Under the pieces are notes generated by a model. It made no database searches and was not told the DNA's origin. It saw only the letters and a list, made by a program, of their open reading frames with translations. Shown piece after piece: positions 1 through 4,801 of a DNA stretch of 6,493 nucleotides. The stretch comes from PALSA-243 sp049522755 (lineage in GTDB: Bacteria > Acidobacteriota > Terriglobia > Bryobacterales > Bryobacteraceae). Every line of letters starts with the position of its first letter. The stretch's first letter is position 1. Both the position numbers and the translations under genes were made by a program. The stretch covers positions 1 to 6,493 of the forward strand of contig JBEKNN010000417.1 in assembly GCA_049522755.1 (NCBI GenBank), in the 5' to 3' direction.

Positions 1-46
1 GATGCCTGGCAACGGGACAGAAGATGCCGTGAGTAGCCAGGACATC
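1..46. other. Nested inverted repeat at window edge
   Basis: GATG (1-4) plus CCTGGC (5-10) can pair with GCCAGG (36-41) plus CATC (43-46), with only A42 bulged. Inside, ACGG (12-15) can pair with CCGT (27-30). This gives a 10-bp outer stem and a 4-bp inner stem around an 11-base loop. The outer stem starts at the first base of the window, so the element may continue to the left. It could be part of a structured RNA, a fragment of a repeat, or chance. I recognise no RNA family in it. Nothing else is evident between 47 and 110. Confidence 0.3.
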
Positions 47-110
47 GTTTCAGCAAAATCTAACCACTGAATTGATCCGGAATTGCGTGCTTGCGGGGCA
101 GGACGGCTTC

Positions 111-201
111 GGCGCGGCGGTTGCCAACCGCCTCGCCAGGAGTGACTGTACAGCAAGTCAGAGGAGGCCGATTGCCAATCGGCCGCAGCTTAACAAGCTG
201 C
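111..201. repeat. Cluster of three short-loop palindromes
   Basis: Three palindromes with 3-base loops lie in 91 bases. At 111-137 the arms are GGCGCGGCGGTT and AACCGCCTCGCC around GCC (7 bp, one mismatch, then 4 bp). At 166-184 they are GGCCGATT and AATCGGCC around GCC (8 bp, perfect). At 185-201 they are GCAGCTT and AAGCTGC around AAC (7 bp, perfect). All share the form TT-NNN-AA at the tip, and the second and third are directly adjacent. This looks like a family of intergenic palindromic repeats rather than a terminator, because neither strand has a T-run after the stems. They lie just beyond the 3' end of the minus-strand peptidase gene, so they could still protect its mRNA end. Confidence 0.6.
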
Positions 202-225
202 CCAACAAGGCAGATACGCTTGAGA

Positions 226-1167
226 TTAATCAAGTTTGGCGGTGATCGCCGTACGAATCGCCGAGAGTTCCGCGTCCGGGAGAAACGCTACACCTTGTCC
301 TGTAGCGGATACGCCCAAACGCTTCCACAGGCCGGGTAGGTCGGTCGAAAACGGCGTATCCTTCATTCGGCCGTACAACTCCATGAGGACCGGGACCCCC
401 ACCGAATCGTCGCCAATTTGAAGAGCGCGGACAAGCGGCCACTCTACCTGAATGTTACCGCCGGCTTTTAGGATTCCACGCAGTGCATGCTGCAGACCGC
501 GCCGGTTGCTAGTACGTTCGCGGAACTGCACATCAGCGAGTAGACAAAACAAAGCGCCGCCCCAATAAGTGCTAGCCCAGGAATGAGTCTGGTCCAAGCC
601 GCGTGCATCCGGGCCCGGCAAGCCTTTGGGCATATCTCGCAGCATCTCTTCCCAAATCTCCTCCGCAGGGAGCAAGCCAGCCTGAGCGCGCGCCACCGGC
701 TCTACATAGGTCGCGATGCCTTCCTCAATCCAATGGTGCTGTCTTGGCACGTTGGGGAAAGCCATGTGCGTCAATTCGTGAGTCATTGTCCAGTCGTTCC
801 GTAGGTCTTCTGCGCTGGTGCGCTCGCCGACCGCTATCTTCGTCCTGGCCGGAACGTCGCCATACGTCACTCCGCCGAAAACCCCTTTCCTGCCTACCTG
901 TAGATCGACCTCAATGACGGCTCTCGGGACAGGGAAGCGGCCAAAATATCCGGCGACGGATTGAGCGGCGTCCAAAATCCACTGGCGGATGGCATCGCTT
1001 CCCCCGCCGAAGCTTCCGGAAGGAAAGTTAACATCAATGCGCCCTCCGCCGACAGCCAGTTGGAGACCGTCGAGACCCTTAGCTGGAATCGTCAAAGACC
1101 GGGAGGCCACGAGCGCAGCGGCGATGGCCTGCCGGCGAGACAGAATCCGCATCGGTTTACTGGTCAT
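226..1167 (-). CDS. Exported HExxH metallopeptidase, peptidase-MA-like
   Basis: This is a putative zinc metallopeptidase. Numbering from the longest possible start (ATG at 1191, 321 aa), the zinc motif HELTH lies at 138-142. It is followed by WIEEGIATY (154-162), whose Glu157 is the expected third ligand: the HExxH...W(L/I)xEGxAxY layout is typical of the peptidase MA family (gluzincins). The N-terminus has a twin Arg and a hydrophobic stretch (SRRQAIAAALVAS, residues 18-30), which suggests a Tat- or Sec-type export signal. The start is uncertain: 1191 overlaps the upstream gene by 35 bases and lacks a Shine-Dalgarno; 1167 (chosen, 313 aa, 11-base overlap) has GGATCGAG just upstream; 1152 would also keep the signal. 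It is the second gene of an operon with the pentapeptide-repeat protein. Substrate is unknown. Confidence 0.8.
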   Translation of the reverse strand: MTSKPMRILSRRQAIAAALVASRSLTIPAKGLDGLQLAVGGGRIDVNFPSGSFGGGSDAIRQWILDAAQSVAGYFGRFPVPRAVIEVDLQVGRKGVFGGVTYGDVPARTKIAVGERTSAEDLRNDWTMTHELTHMAFPNVPRQHHWIEEGIATYVEPVARAQAGLLPAEEIWEEMLRDMPKGLPGPDARGLDQTHSWASTYWGGALFCLLADVQFRERTSNRRGLQHALRGILKAGGNIQVEWPLVRALQIGDDSVGVPVLMELYGRMKDTPFSTDLPGLWKRLGVSATGQGVAFLPDAELSAIRTAITAKLD

Positions 1168-1906
1168 CGTCTCGATCCGAAATGGCTCCATGCTGCAGCG
1201 CCCAGGCCACGAATCCCGCAGGGGCGTGCCTCACTCCGTATATATTCGCTGAATCGATGGTACGGATGCCTTGCCATTTCATCCCTTCCAGATCTGAATT
1301 TCTCAAGTCGGCGTTGCTGAGGTTGGTGTTTGCGAGATTGGCTGCTTTCAGAGTTGCGCCAATCAGGTCGGCGCCCTCGAGATCGGCGTCGCGCAAGTCG
1401 GCGAATTGAAGACTTCCATTGCGGAAGTTGGCCGACTGCAGATCCGCAAACTGGAGATCGCACGCTTCCAAGTCGCTTCCGCGGACGTCAGCGGACGCCA
1501 TTTTGGCGCGGACGAGGTTGGCGCGCCGCAGTTGAAGGCCCTGAAGAAAGGCTCCGGCGATGTCTACCCCCGTTAGAGAAACCCTGTCTGCATTCAGTTC
1601 CTGAAGCGCGTCGATCCTTCCACCGTTGCCGCCTTTGCCCTGCGCCGTATTGATCACTTGCCAGGCCTGATAGTGTTTTTGCTTCCTGCGGTTACCCGTG
1701 TCGGCGCAGTAGAAGACGACGGCGATCAACACCGAAAAGGTCCCAGAGTACTCCAACACTTCCAGAAATGCCCACCTGCCGAGGAAATAAGCAATCCATT
1801 CGAAAACCAGTTCGACTCCGTACCACGGCGTGGACCACCGATGACCAATCGACCGCTTGTATTCCGCCCACGAGGCCGGACGTTTTCTCGATTCACGTAG
1901 ATGCAT
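1157..1906 (-). CDS. Membrane-anchored pentapeptide-repeat protein
   Basis: The product is 249 aa. A basic N-terminus (1-28) is followed by two hydrophobic stretches (about 30-43 and 48-67), then a basic segment NRRKQKHYQAW (72-82) and a glycine-rich linker. From about residue 105 to 215 there are tandem pentapeptide repeats of the A(D/N)LXX type (for example ADLQSANF, ADLRDADLEGAD, ANLANTNLSNAD), which in this family fold into a right-handed quadrilateral beta-helix. The repeats are visible in the DNA as 15-base periodicity at about 1262-1594. The likely layout is a membrane hairpin with the beta-helix in the cytoplasm. Such proteins usually act as binding scaffolds; no enzymatic motif is seen. 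The ATG at 1906 has no clear Shine-Dalgarno; the frame stays open upstream but offers no ATG or GTG nearby. It is the first gene of the minus-strand operon. Confidence 0.82.
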   Translation of the reverse strand: MHLRESRKRPASWAEYKRSIGHRWSTPWYGVELVFEWIAYFLGRWAFLEVLEYSGTFSVLIAVVFYCADTGNRRKQKHYQAWQVINTAQGKGGNGGRIDALQELNADRVSLTGVDIAGAFLQGLQLRRANLVRAKMASADVRGSDLEACDLQFADLQSANFRNGSLQFADLRDADLEGADLIGATLKAANLANTNLSNADLRNSDLEGMKWQGIRTIDSANIYGVRHAPAGFVAWALQHGAISDRDDDQ

Positions 1907-1963
1907 CTGGTCGGCCGACGTGTTGGCGCTGGAGACCGCCCGGACCTCCCCGCTTTTCCACCG

Positions 1964-1969
1964 ATTATA
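1964..1969 (-). promoter_or_regulatory. Perfect -10 box (TATAAT) for minus-strand operon
   Basis: Read on the minus strand this is TATAAT, the sigma-70 consensus -10. Transcription would start near 1957, about 50 bases before the pentapeptide gene. The -35 is poor: TTGCCT lies 20 bases upstream, which is too far, and no good hexamer sits at 17. A GGGGAGG at about 1946-1952 in the leader is too distant from the ATG to act as its ribosome site. Confidence 0.4.
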
Positions 1970-2109
1970 GACAGTAGAAGCCGGATCCGAGGCAATTTAT
2001 TCCAACATTGCAGGAGCACTAGCATTCTAGCCGCATTTATGGGTGTACGCCGCAACACGTGAGTTGAGCGTTTTCCCGATCATGACTAGAAATTAACGAT
2101 GCTCCGGGA

Positions 2110-2134
2110 ATATGGCGGGCCCAGCCCGTCATAT
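2110..2134. promoter_or_regulatory. 11-bp-arm palindrome upstream of bufA, candidate operator
   Basis: The arms are ATATGGCGGGC (2110-2120) and GCCCGTCATAT (2124-2134) around CCA. Ten of eleven positions are Watson-Crick; the other is a G/T pair, so RNA from the plus strand would form an unbroken 11-bp stem. It lies 101 bases before the bufA start and about 20 bases upstream of the candidate -35. That suits a regulator-binding site. A terminator is less likely because the sequence after it (ATATACGC) lacks a T-run and no gene reads toward it. Confidence 0.45.
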
Positions 2135-2152
2135 ATACGCTAGCAGTATCAA

Positions 2153-2180
2153 TTTACTGCCCGGTTCAGTGCGCTACAAA
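2153..2180 (+). promoter_or_regulatory. Weak candidate sigma-70 promoter for bufferin operon
   Basis: TTTACT (2153-2158) and TACAAA (2175-2180) are 16 bases apart. Each matches about four of six consensus bases. Transcription would start near 2187, giving a leader of about 49 bases. Bufferin operons elsewhere are often under ECF sigma factors, whose sites I could not identify here, so the true promoter may be different. Confidence 0.25.
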
Positions 2181-2222
2181 AGCGGCGAAAGCGCTGGATT
2201 GGGCCATTTCAGGCGTAAGGTG

Positions 2223-2228
2223 AAAGGA
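2223..2228 (+). promoter_or_regulatory. Ribosome binding site of bufA
   Basis: AAAGGA lies 7 bases before the ATG at 2236 in a purine-rich stretch. Spacing is near ideal, which supports this start and efficient translation of the precursor peptide, in contrast to the weak site before bufB. Confidence 0.6.
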
Positions 2229-2235
2229 AAAGCTT

Positions 2236-2538
2236 ATGAAACTGTCTAAAAATTCGGTGGTACTCACGGCGGCGTTGGCCGGCCTACTCGGCGGCACTAT
2301 GAACCGCGTCAATGCGGCCCCTCGGGATAACGGGAAGACTGCTCAAACTCAGGATGCTGCGCCAAACCCCAAGCATGCCTGCGCCGGCAAGAATGCGTGC
2401 AAAGGGACGGGCGGTTGCGCAACCGACGGATCCAAGAAGAACAAAGCTAAGGCGGCCAACGTCTCAGAGAAGCATGCCTGCGCTGGACAGAACTCCTGTA
2501 AAGGCAATGGCGGCTGCGCCACCGACAAGAAAAAATAG
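2236..2538 (+). CDS. bufA: Bufferin-type metallophore precursor (BufA-like)
   Basis: This is a 100-aa secreted Cys-rich peptide. Residues 1-28 form a signal peptide: Lys at 2 and 5, a hydrophobic core VVLTAALAGLLGG, and a likely cut after NAA. A linker rich in Ala, Asn, Gln and Lys follows. Two copies of one module then appear: HACAGKNACKGTGGC (47-61) and HACAGQNSCKGNGGC (80-94), each CX5CX5C, giving six cysteines in the mature part. Bufferins are ribosomal peptides whose cysteines are converted by an MNIO/BufC pair into copper-binding heterocycles and which protect the periplasm against copper. The CKGxGGC-type pattern is closest to what I know of the BufA2 group, but that subgroup call is tentative. 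The gene is first in an operon with bufB, bufC and a DoxX gene, which strongly supports the call. A stem-loop after the stop probably makes bufA mRNA more abundant than the rest. Confidence 0.85.
   Translation: MKLSKNSVVLTAALAGLLGGTMNRVNAAPRDNGKTAQTQDAAPNPKHACAGKNACKGTGGCATDGSKKNKAKAANVSEKHACAGQNSCKGNGGCATDKKK
2371..2526 (+). repeat. Internal tandem duplication of bufA Cys module
   Basis: Bases 2371-2427 and 2470-2526 (57 bases each, 99 bases apart) both encode KHACAGxNxCKGxGGCATD. The two differ mostly at third positions and at three amino acids, so the duplication is not recent and selection has kept the module. A Lys/Ala-rich spacer separates the two copies. Confidence 0.8.
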
Positions 2539-2557
2539 CAGTAGGTTCAAACCACTC

Positions 2558-2590
2558 AGGAGCTGGCATTCTCCTCCAGCTCCTTTATTT
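2558..2590 (+). terminator. Rho-independent terminator or attenuator after bufA
   Basis: A perfect 9-bp stem, AGGAGCTGG (2558-2566) with CCAGCTCCT (2576-2584), closes a 9-base loop and is followed by TTATTTCTCT. It lies 19 bases after the bufA stop and 38 bases before the bufB start. The interrupted T-tract suggests partial termination, which would yield much precursor mRNA and less maturase mRNA, a usual arrangement for peptide-modifying operons. The opposite strand has no T-run, so it acts on the plus strand only. Confidence 0.7.
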
Positions 2591-2622
2591 CTCTAACTTT
2601 AGGACTATCGGTTTCGACGACA

Positions 2623-3470
2623 ATGCCGGCAAATCGATTTAATGCATTCACCGACTATGGGGTCGGCATGGGACTAAGGATTCCTCATTACCAGCACATC
2701 CTGAAAAGGAAGCCCGTAGTAGGGTGGTTCGAGATCATCTCCGAAAACTACATGGTGGATGGGGGAAGCCCGCTCGCGATGCTCGACCAGATTCTGGAAC
2801 AGTACCACGTAGTGCAACATGGCGTCTCGATGTATTTCGGATCCGCCGAGCCGCTGAACCGCGAGCATCTTCGGCGGCTGAAAACCCTGGTGAAGCGCAC
2901 CAAGACCCCGTGGCTAACCGACCATCTATGCTGGGGCAGCGTGGACGAAAATACACGCACGACTTGCTCCCCATGCCATACACATTCGAGGCCGCCAAGG
3001 TTACCGCCGGCAAGATTCGCGAGGCATCCAACTTCTTAGAAGTCCCGATCGCCGTCGAGAACGTCAGCAGTTACGCCGAGTTCCACGAATCGGAAATGAC
3101 CGAGTGGGAGTTTCTGAATGAGGTTGTCGAACAGACCGATTGCGGCATTCTACTGGACGTTAACAACATCTATGTTTCGTCCAGGAACCATGATTTCGAT
3201 CCTTACGAGTACCTCAATAGCGTGATTCCGGAGCGAGTTGCTCAGATCCATATCGCCGGCCATTCCAAGTTCGAGAAGTACATTCTGGATACCCACGATC
3301 ATCCGGTGATCGACCCGGTTTGGAAACTCTATGCGCATGCAATTTCCAGGGTGGGCCCAACCCCGACCTTGCTTGAGTGGGACGACCGTATCCCCTCCTT
3401 TCAAAGGGTCCACGCCGAAGCCCTGAAAGCGAATCGATTCCTGCATGCGCTAACGGCGATTGCGCCATGA
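2623..3470 (+). pseudogene. bufB: BufB, MNIO (DUF692) bufferin maturase, split by a frameshift
   Basis: This is the multinuclear non-heme iron oxidase that, in known systems, oxidises cysteines of the precursor with a BufC-type partner. The first part (2623-2946) holds GMGLRIPHY (15-23), WFEIISENYM (35-44), QHGVSM (65-70) and TDHLCW (99-104). The rest, in another frame, continues with THDLLPMPYT, VENVSSY, LLDVNNIYVS, IHIAGHS, DTHDHPV and LLEWDDRIP, all DUF692 motifs including the metal-binding His, Asp, Glu and Asn positions. Joined by adding one base near 2947 the protein is 282 aa, the usual family length. As given, the first frame stops at 3039 after 138 aa, without most metal ligands. No other damage is visible, so this is a recent lesion or a sequence error. 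The ribosome site is weak (AGGA at 2601-2604, 18 bases from the ATG). The stop overlaps the bufC start. Confidence 0.85.
2941..2952 (+). other. Frameshift point in bufB
   Basis: The reading GTG GAC GAA AAT leads into a foreign tail (ENTRTTCSP). Skipping to AAA at 2949 restores KYTHDLLPMPYT. Adding one G before the four-A run gives V-D-G-K-Y-T-H-D, which fits the family. A -1 ribosomal slip would give V-D-E-K-Y-T-H-D, but CGAAAAT is a poor slippery site because the Glu tRNA could not re-pair well. Confidence 0.85.
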
Positions 3471-4267
3471 ATCTTCTGGGATTGCAGCGGCAATTTGCGG
3501 CGGCCGTTATGGCTCCCCTGGCGCCGGCGCGCGGTGAAGCCCGCACATTCATCAAGCCGAATTGCCGCATGACGCCGCTAGAACGGCTCGAAATCTACCG
3601 CCGCTCTTATTGGGCTCGAGTGCTCGATTCGCTGCTCGACGATTTCCCGGGTTTGTGCGCGGTCCTGGGGCGGCGTGGTTTCGACCGGCTGTCGAAGGCC
3701 TATTTATCGGAACTTCCTTCGTGCTCCTTCACGCTGCGAGACCTTGGCTCGCGGCTCGAAGCGTGGTTACGCGATCATCCGGCTTTTGGAGGCGAAAACC
3801 TTGCCGTGGCGTTGGATATGGTGCGGCTGGAGTGGGCGCATATCGAAGCGTTTGACGGAGGAACAAGAAAGCCCCTCGGCCCCGAGGATCTGCTCGAACT
3901 TGGTCCGGAAATGAGGTTCGGATTCCAGCCGCATCTGCGTCTGCTTGAACTGCAGTACCCGGCCGACGATATCCGGATTCAAGCGCAGGCATCGAGAGGA
4001 CGAGTGCGCGCGGCGTTGCGTCGAAGCGGCGCGCCAAAACCGGCGCCGATCGCTTTGGCCGTCCACCGGGTGGAATCGACTGTCTTCTATCGCCGGCTTG
4101 ACACCGAGGAGTTGCGCATTCTCAATGCGCTTCGCCACGGAAGCCCCATTGGAGAAGCGATCGCCTTGATGGAAGGGTCCCCTAACATGATCGAGACCTG
4201 GTTTGCGTCATGGTCCCAGTTGGGCTGGTTGTGCCAGCCGGTAAACGGAGAGGAAGAAACGTCATGA
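3467..4267 (+). CDS. bufC: BufC, DUF2063 partner protein of the MNIO maturase
   Basis: The product is 266 aa, normal for the family. The N-terminal DUF2063 domain (about 1-105) has LLGLQRQFAAAVM, then the hallmark RLEIYRRSYWARVLDSLLDDFP split over 40-61 and FDRLSKAYLSELPS (72-85). The C-terminal part (about 110-255) ends with the typical VFYRRLDTEELRILNALRHG (206-225) and IGEAIALM segments. In characterised MNIO systems this partner binds the precursor and presents it to the oxidase; the protein is cytoplasmic, with no signal or membrane segment. The ATG overlaps the bufB stop (ATGA at 3467-3470) and no strong ribosome site precedes it, so translation is probably coupled to bufB. The frame is open for 30 codons upstream, but that part is bufB coding sequence in another frame. 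The stop overlaps the start of the DoxX gene in the same way. Confidence 0.88.
   Translation: MNLLGLQRQFAAAVMAPLAPARGEARTFIKPNCRMTPLERLEIYRRSYWARVLDSLLDDFPGLCAVLGRRGFDRLSKAYLSELPSCSFTLRDLGSRLEAWLRDHPAFGGENLAVALDMVRLEWAHIEAFDGGTRKPLGPEDLLELGPEMRFGFQPHLRLLELQYPADDIRIQAQASRGRVRAALRRSGAPKPAPIALAVHRVESTVFYRRLDTEELRILNALRHGSPIGEAIALMEGSPNMIETWFASWSQLGWLCQPVNGEEETS
4247..4254 (+). promoter_or_regulatory. Ribosome binding site of the DoxX gene
   Basis: GGAGAGGA lies inside the end of bufC, with AGGA ending 9 bases before the ATG at 4264. It fixes that start over earlier in-frame candidates within bufC and allows initiation that does not depend on coupling. Confidence 0.6.
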
Positions 4268-4776
4268 TCGACCGTGTTCAGCGGCTCTATGGTATGTTGA
4301 TCCACTTAAGCTCAAGCCTGGAATCGCCATTTCTGCTTGCGGTGCGGCTTTACTGGGGATGGCAATTCATCCAGACGGGATGGGGCCATTTGACTCACCT
4401 GGACAAAGTGACGGCTTATTTTGGCGAACTCGGCATTCCGTTTCCCGGGCTGAACGCACCTTTTATCAGCACCCTGGAATTCGTGGGAGGGATACTCCTC
4501 GCGGCGGGGCTGGCTTCGCGGCTGATCGCGTTTTTGCTTACCTGCAACATGACTGTCGCATTCATTACGGGCGACCGTGAAGCATTGTTTTCCATCTTCT
4601 CAGACCCGGACAAATTCTATGCGGCGGCTCCCTACACTTTTCTGATCGCTTCTCTGCTGGTGTTGATCTTCGGAGCCGGCAAGTTCAGCCTGGATGCGCT
4701 ATTGGCGAAGCGCTTTCAAGCGCGCGGCTCTCAGCAGCGGGTCTCTGCGAGCCAAGTTTCCCGCAATGTTGCTTAG
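4264..4776 (+). CDS. DoxX family membrane protein of the bufferin operon
   Basis: The product is a 170-aa inner-membrane protein with four predicted helices, at about 22-38, 66-83, 85-103 and 120-138. DoxX features include the RLYWGWQFIQTGWGHL segment (28-43), FGELGIPFPG (53-62), LEFVGGILLAAGLASR (71-86) and the end motif FGAGKFSLDALL (136-147). DoxX-like proteins are frequent companions of bufferin and HvfABC operons; their role is unsettled, with electron transfer to or from quinones or help in membrane assembly proposed. The ATG at 4264 overlaps the bufC stop (ATGA) and has a good ribosome site. A charged tail of about 20 residues after the last domain is rich in Ser, Gln and Arg. The NDH-2-like gene begins 25 bases downstream. 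Confidence 0.88.
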   Translation: MIDRVQRLYGMLIHLSSSLESPFLLAVRLYWGWQFIQTGWGHLTHLDKVTAYFGELGIPFPGLNAPFISTLEFVGGILLAAGLASRLIAFLLTCNMTVAFITGDREALFSIFSDPDKFYAAAPYTFLIASLLVLIFGAGKFSLDALLAKRFQARGSQQRVSASQVSRNVA

Positions 4777-4777
4777 C

Positions 4778-4800
4778 GGGAAGGTCTGACTATCCCTCCC
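4778..4800 (+). promoter_or_regulatory. Imperfect hairpin just before the NDH-2-like gene
   Basis: GGGAAGG (4778-4784) can pair with CCCTCCC (4794-4800) with one A/C mismatch around a 9-base loop. It fills almost the whole gap between the DoxX stop and the ATG at 4802. The only Shine-Dalgarno-like sequence (GGAAGG) is inside the left arm and 17 bases from the ATG, so the hairpin may limit translation or bring the site nearer. There is no T-run, so it is not a terminator. Confidence 0.3.
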
Positions 4801-4801
4801 A

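Larger units (their letters stand above)
1907..2235. other. Divergent intergenic control region
   Basis: No supportable gene lies in these 329 bases; they separate two divergent operons. The left side holds a TATAAT box facing left. The right side holds an 11-bp-arm palindrome (2110-2134), a weak rightward promoter candidate (2153-2180) and the bufA ribosome site. Between about 1980 and 2109 I see no repeat, RNA gene or clear binding site. The area is locally more A+T-rich than the flanking genes, as expected for a promoter region. Confidence 0.7.

Noticed and set aside
111..201. Palindromes as a rho-independent terminator for the minus-strand peptidase gene
   Set aside because: No T-run follows any of the stems on the minus strand; only mRNA end protection remains possible.
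91..339. Plus-strand open frame of 82 codons at the left edge
   Set aside because: It crosses the palindrome cluster and the end of the peptidase gene, is Arg-rich by composition, and has no motif or convincing ribosome site.
2100..2235. SigF-type promoter (GTAACC-N16-CGAA) as found before some bufferin operons
   Set aside because: A CGAA is present at 2186-2189, but nothing like GTAACC stands at the right distance upstream.
2941..2952. Programmed -1 ribosomal frameshift producing full BufB
   Set aside because: CGAAAAT is not a good slippery heptamer, no downstream pseudoknot is obvious, and the family is not known to use recoding; a missing base is the simpler reading.
2724..3039. Upstream part of the long frame ending at 3470 (from a GTG at 2724) as an independent protein
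   Set aside because: Its first 75 residues are an out-of-frame reading of bufB and show no DUF692 motif; the real family sequence here is in the frame starting at 2623.
3377..3466. Longer N-terminus for bufC starting at 3377
   Set aside because: This stretch is bufB coding sequence in another frame; the ATGA overlap at 3467 and the family N-terminus (LLGLQRQF) support the later start.
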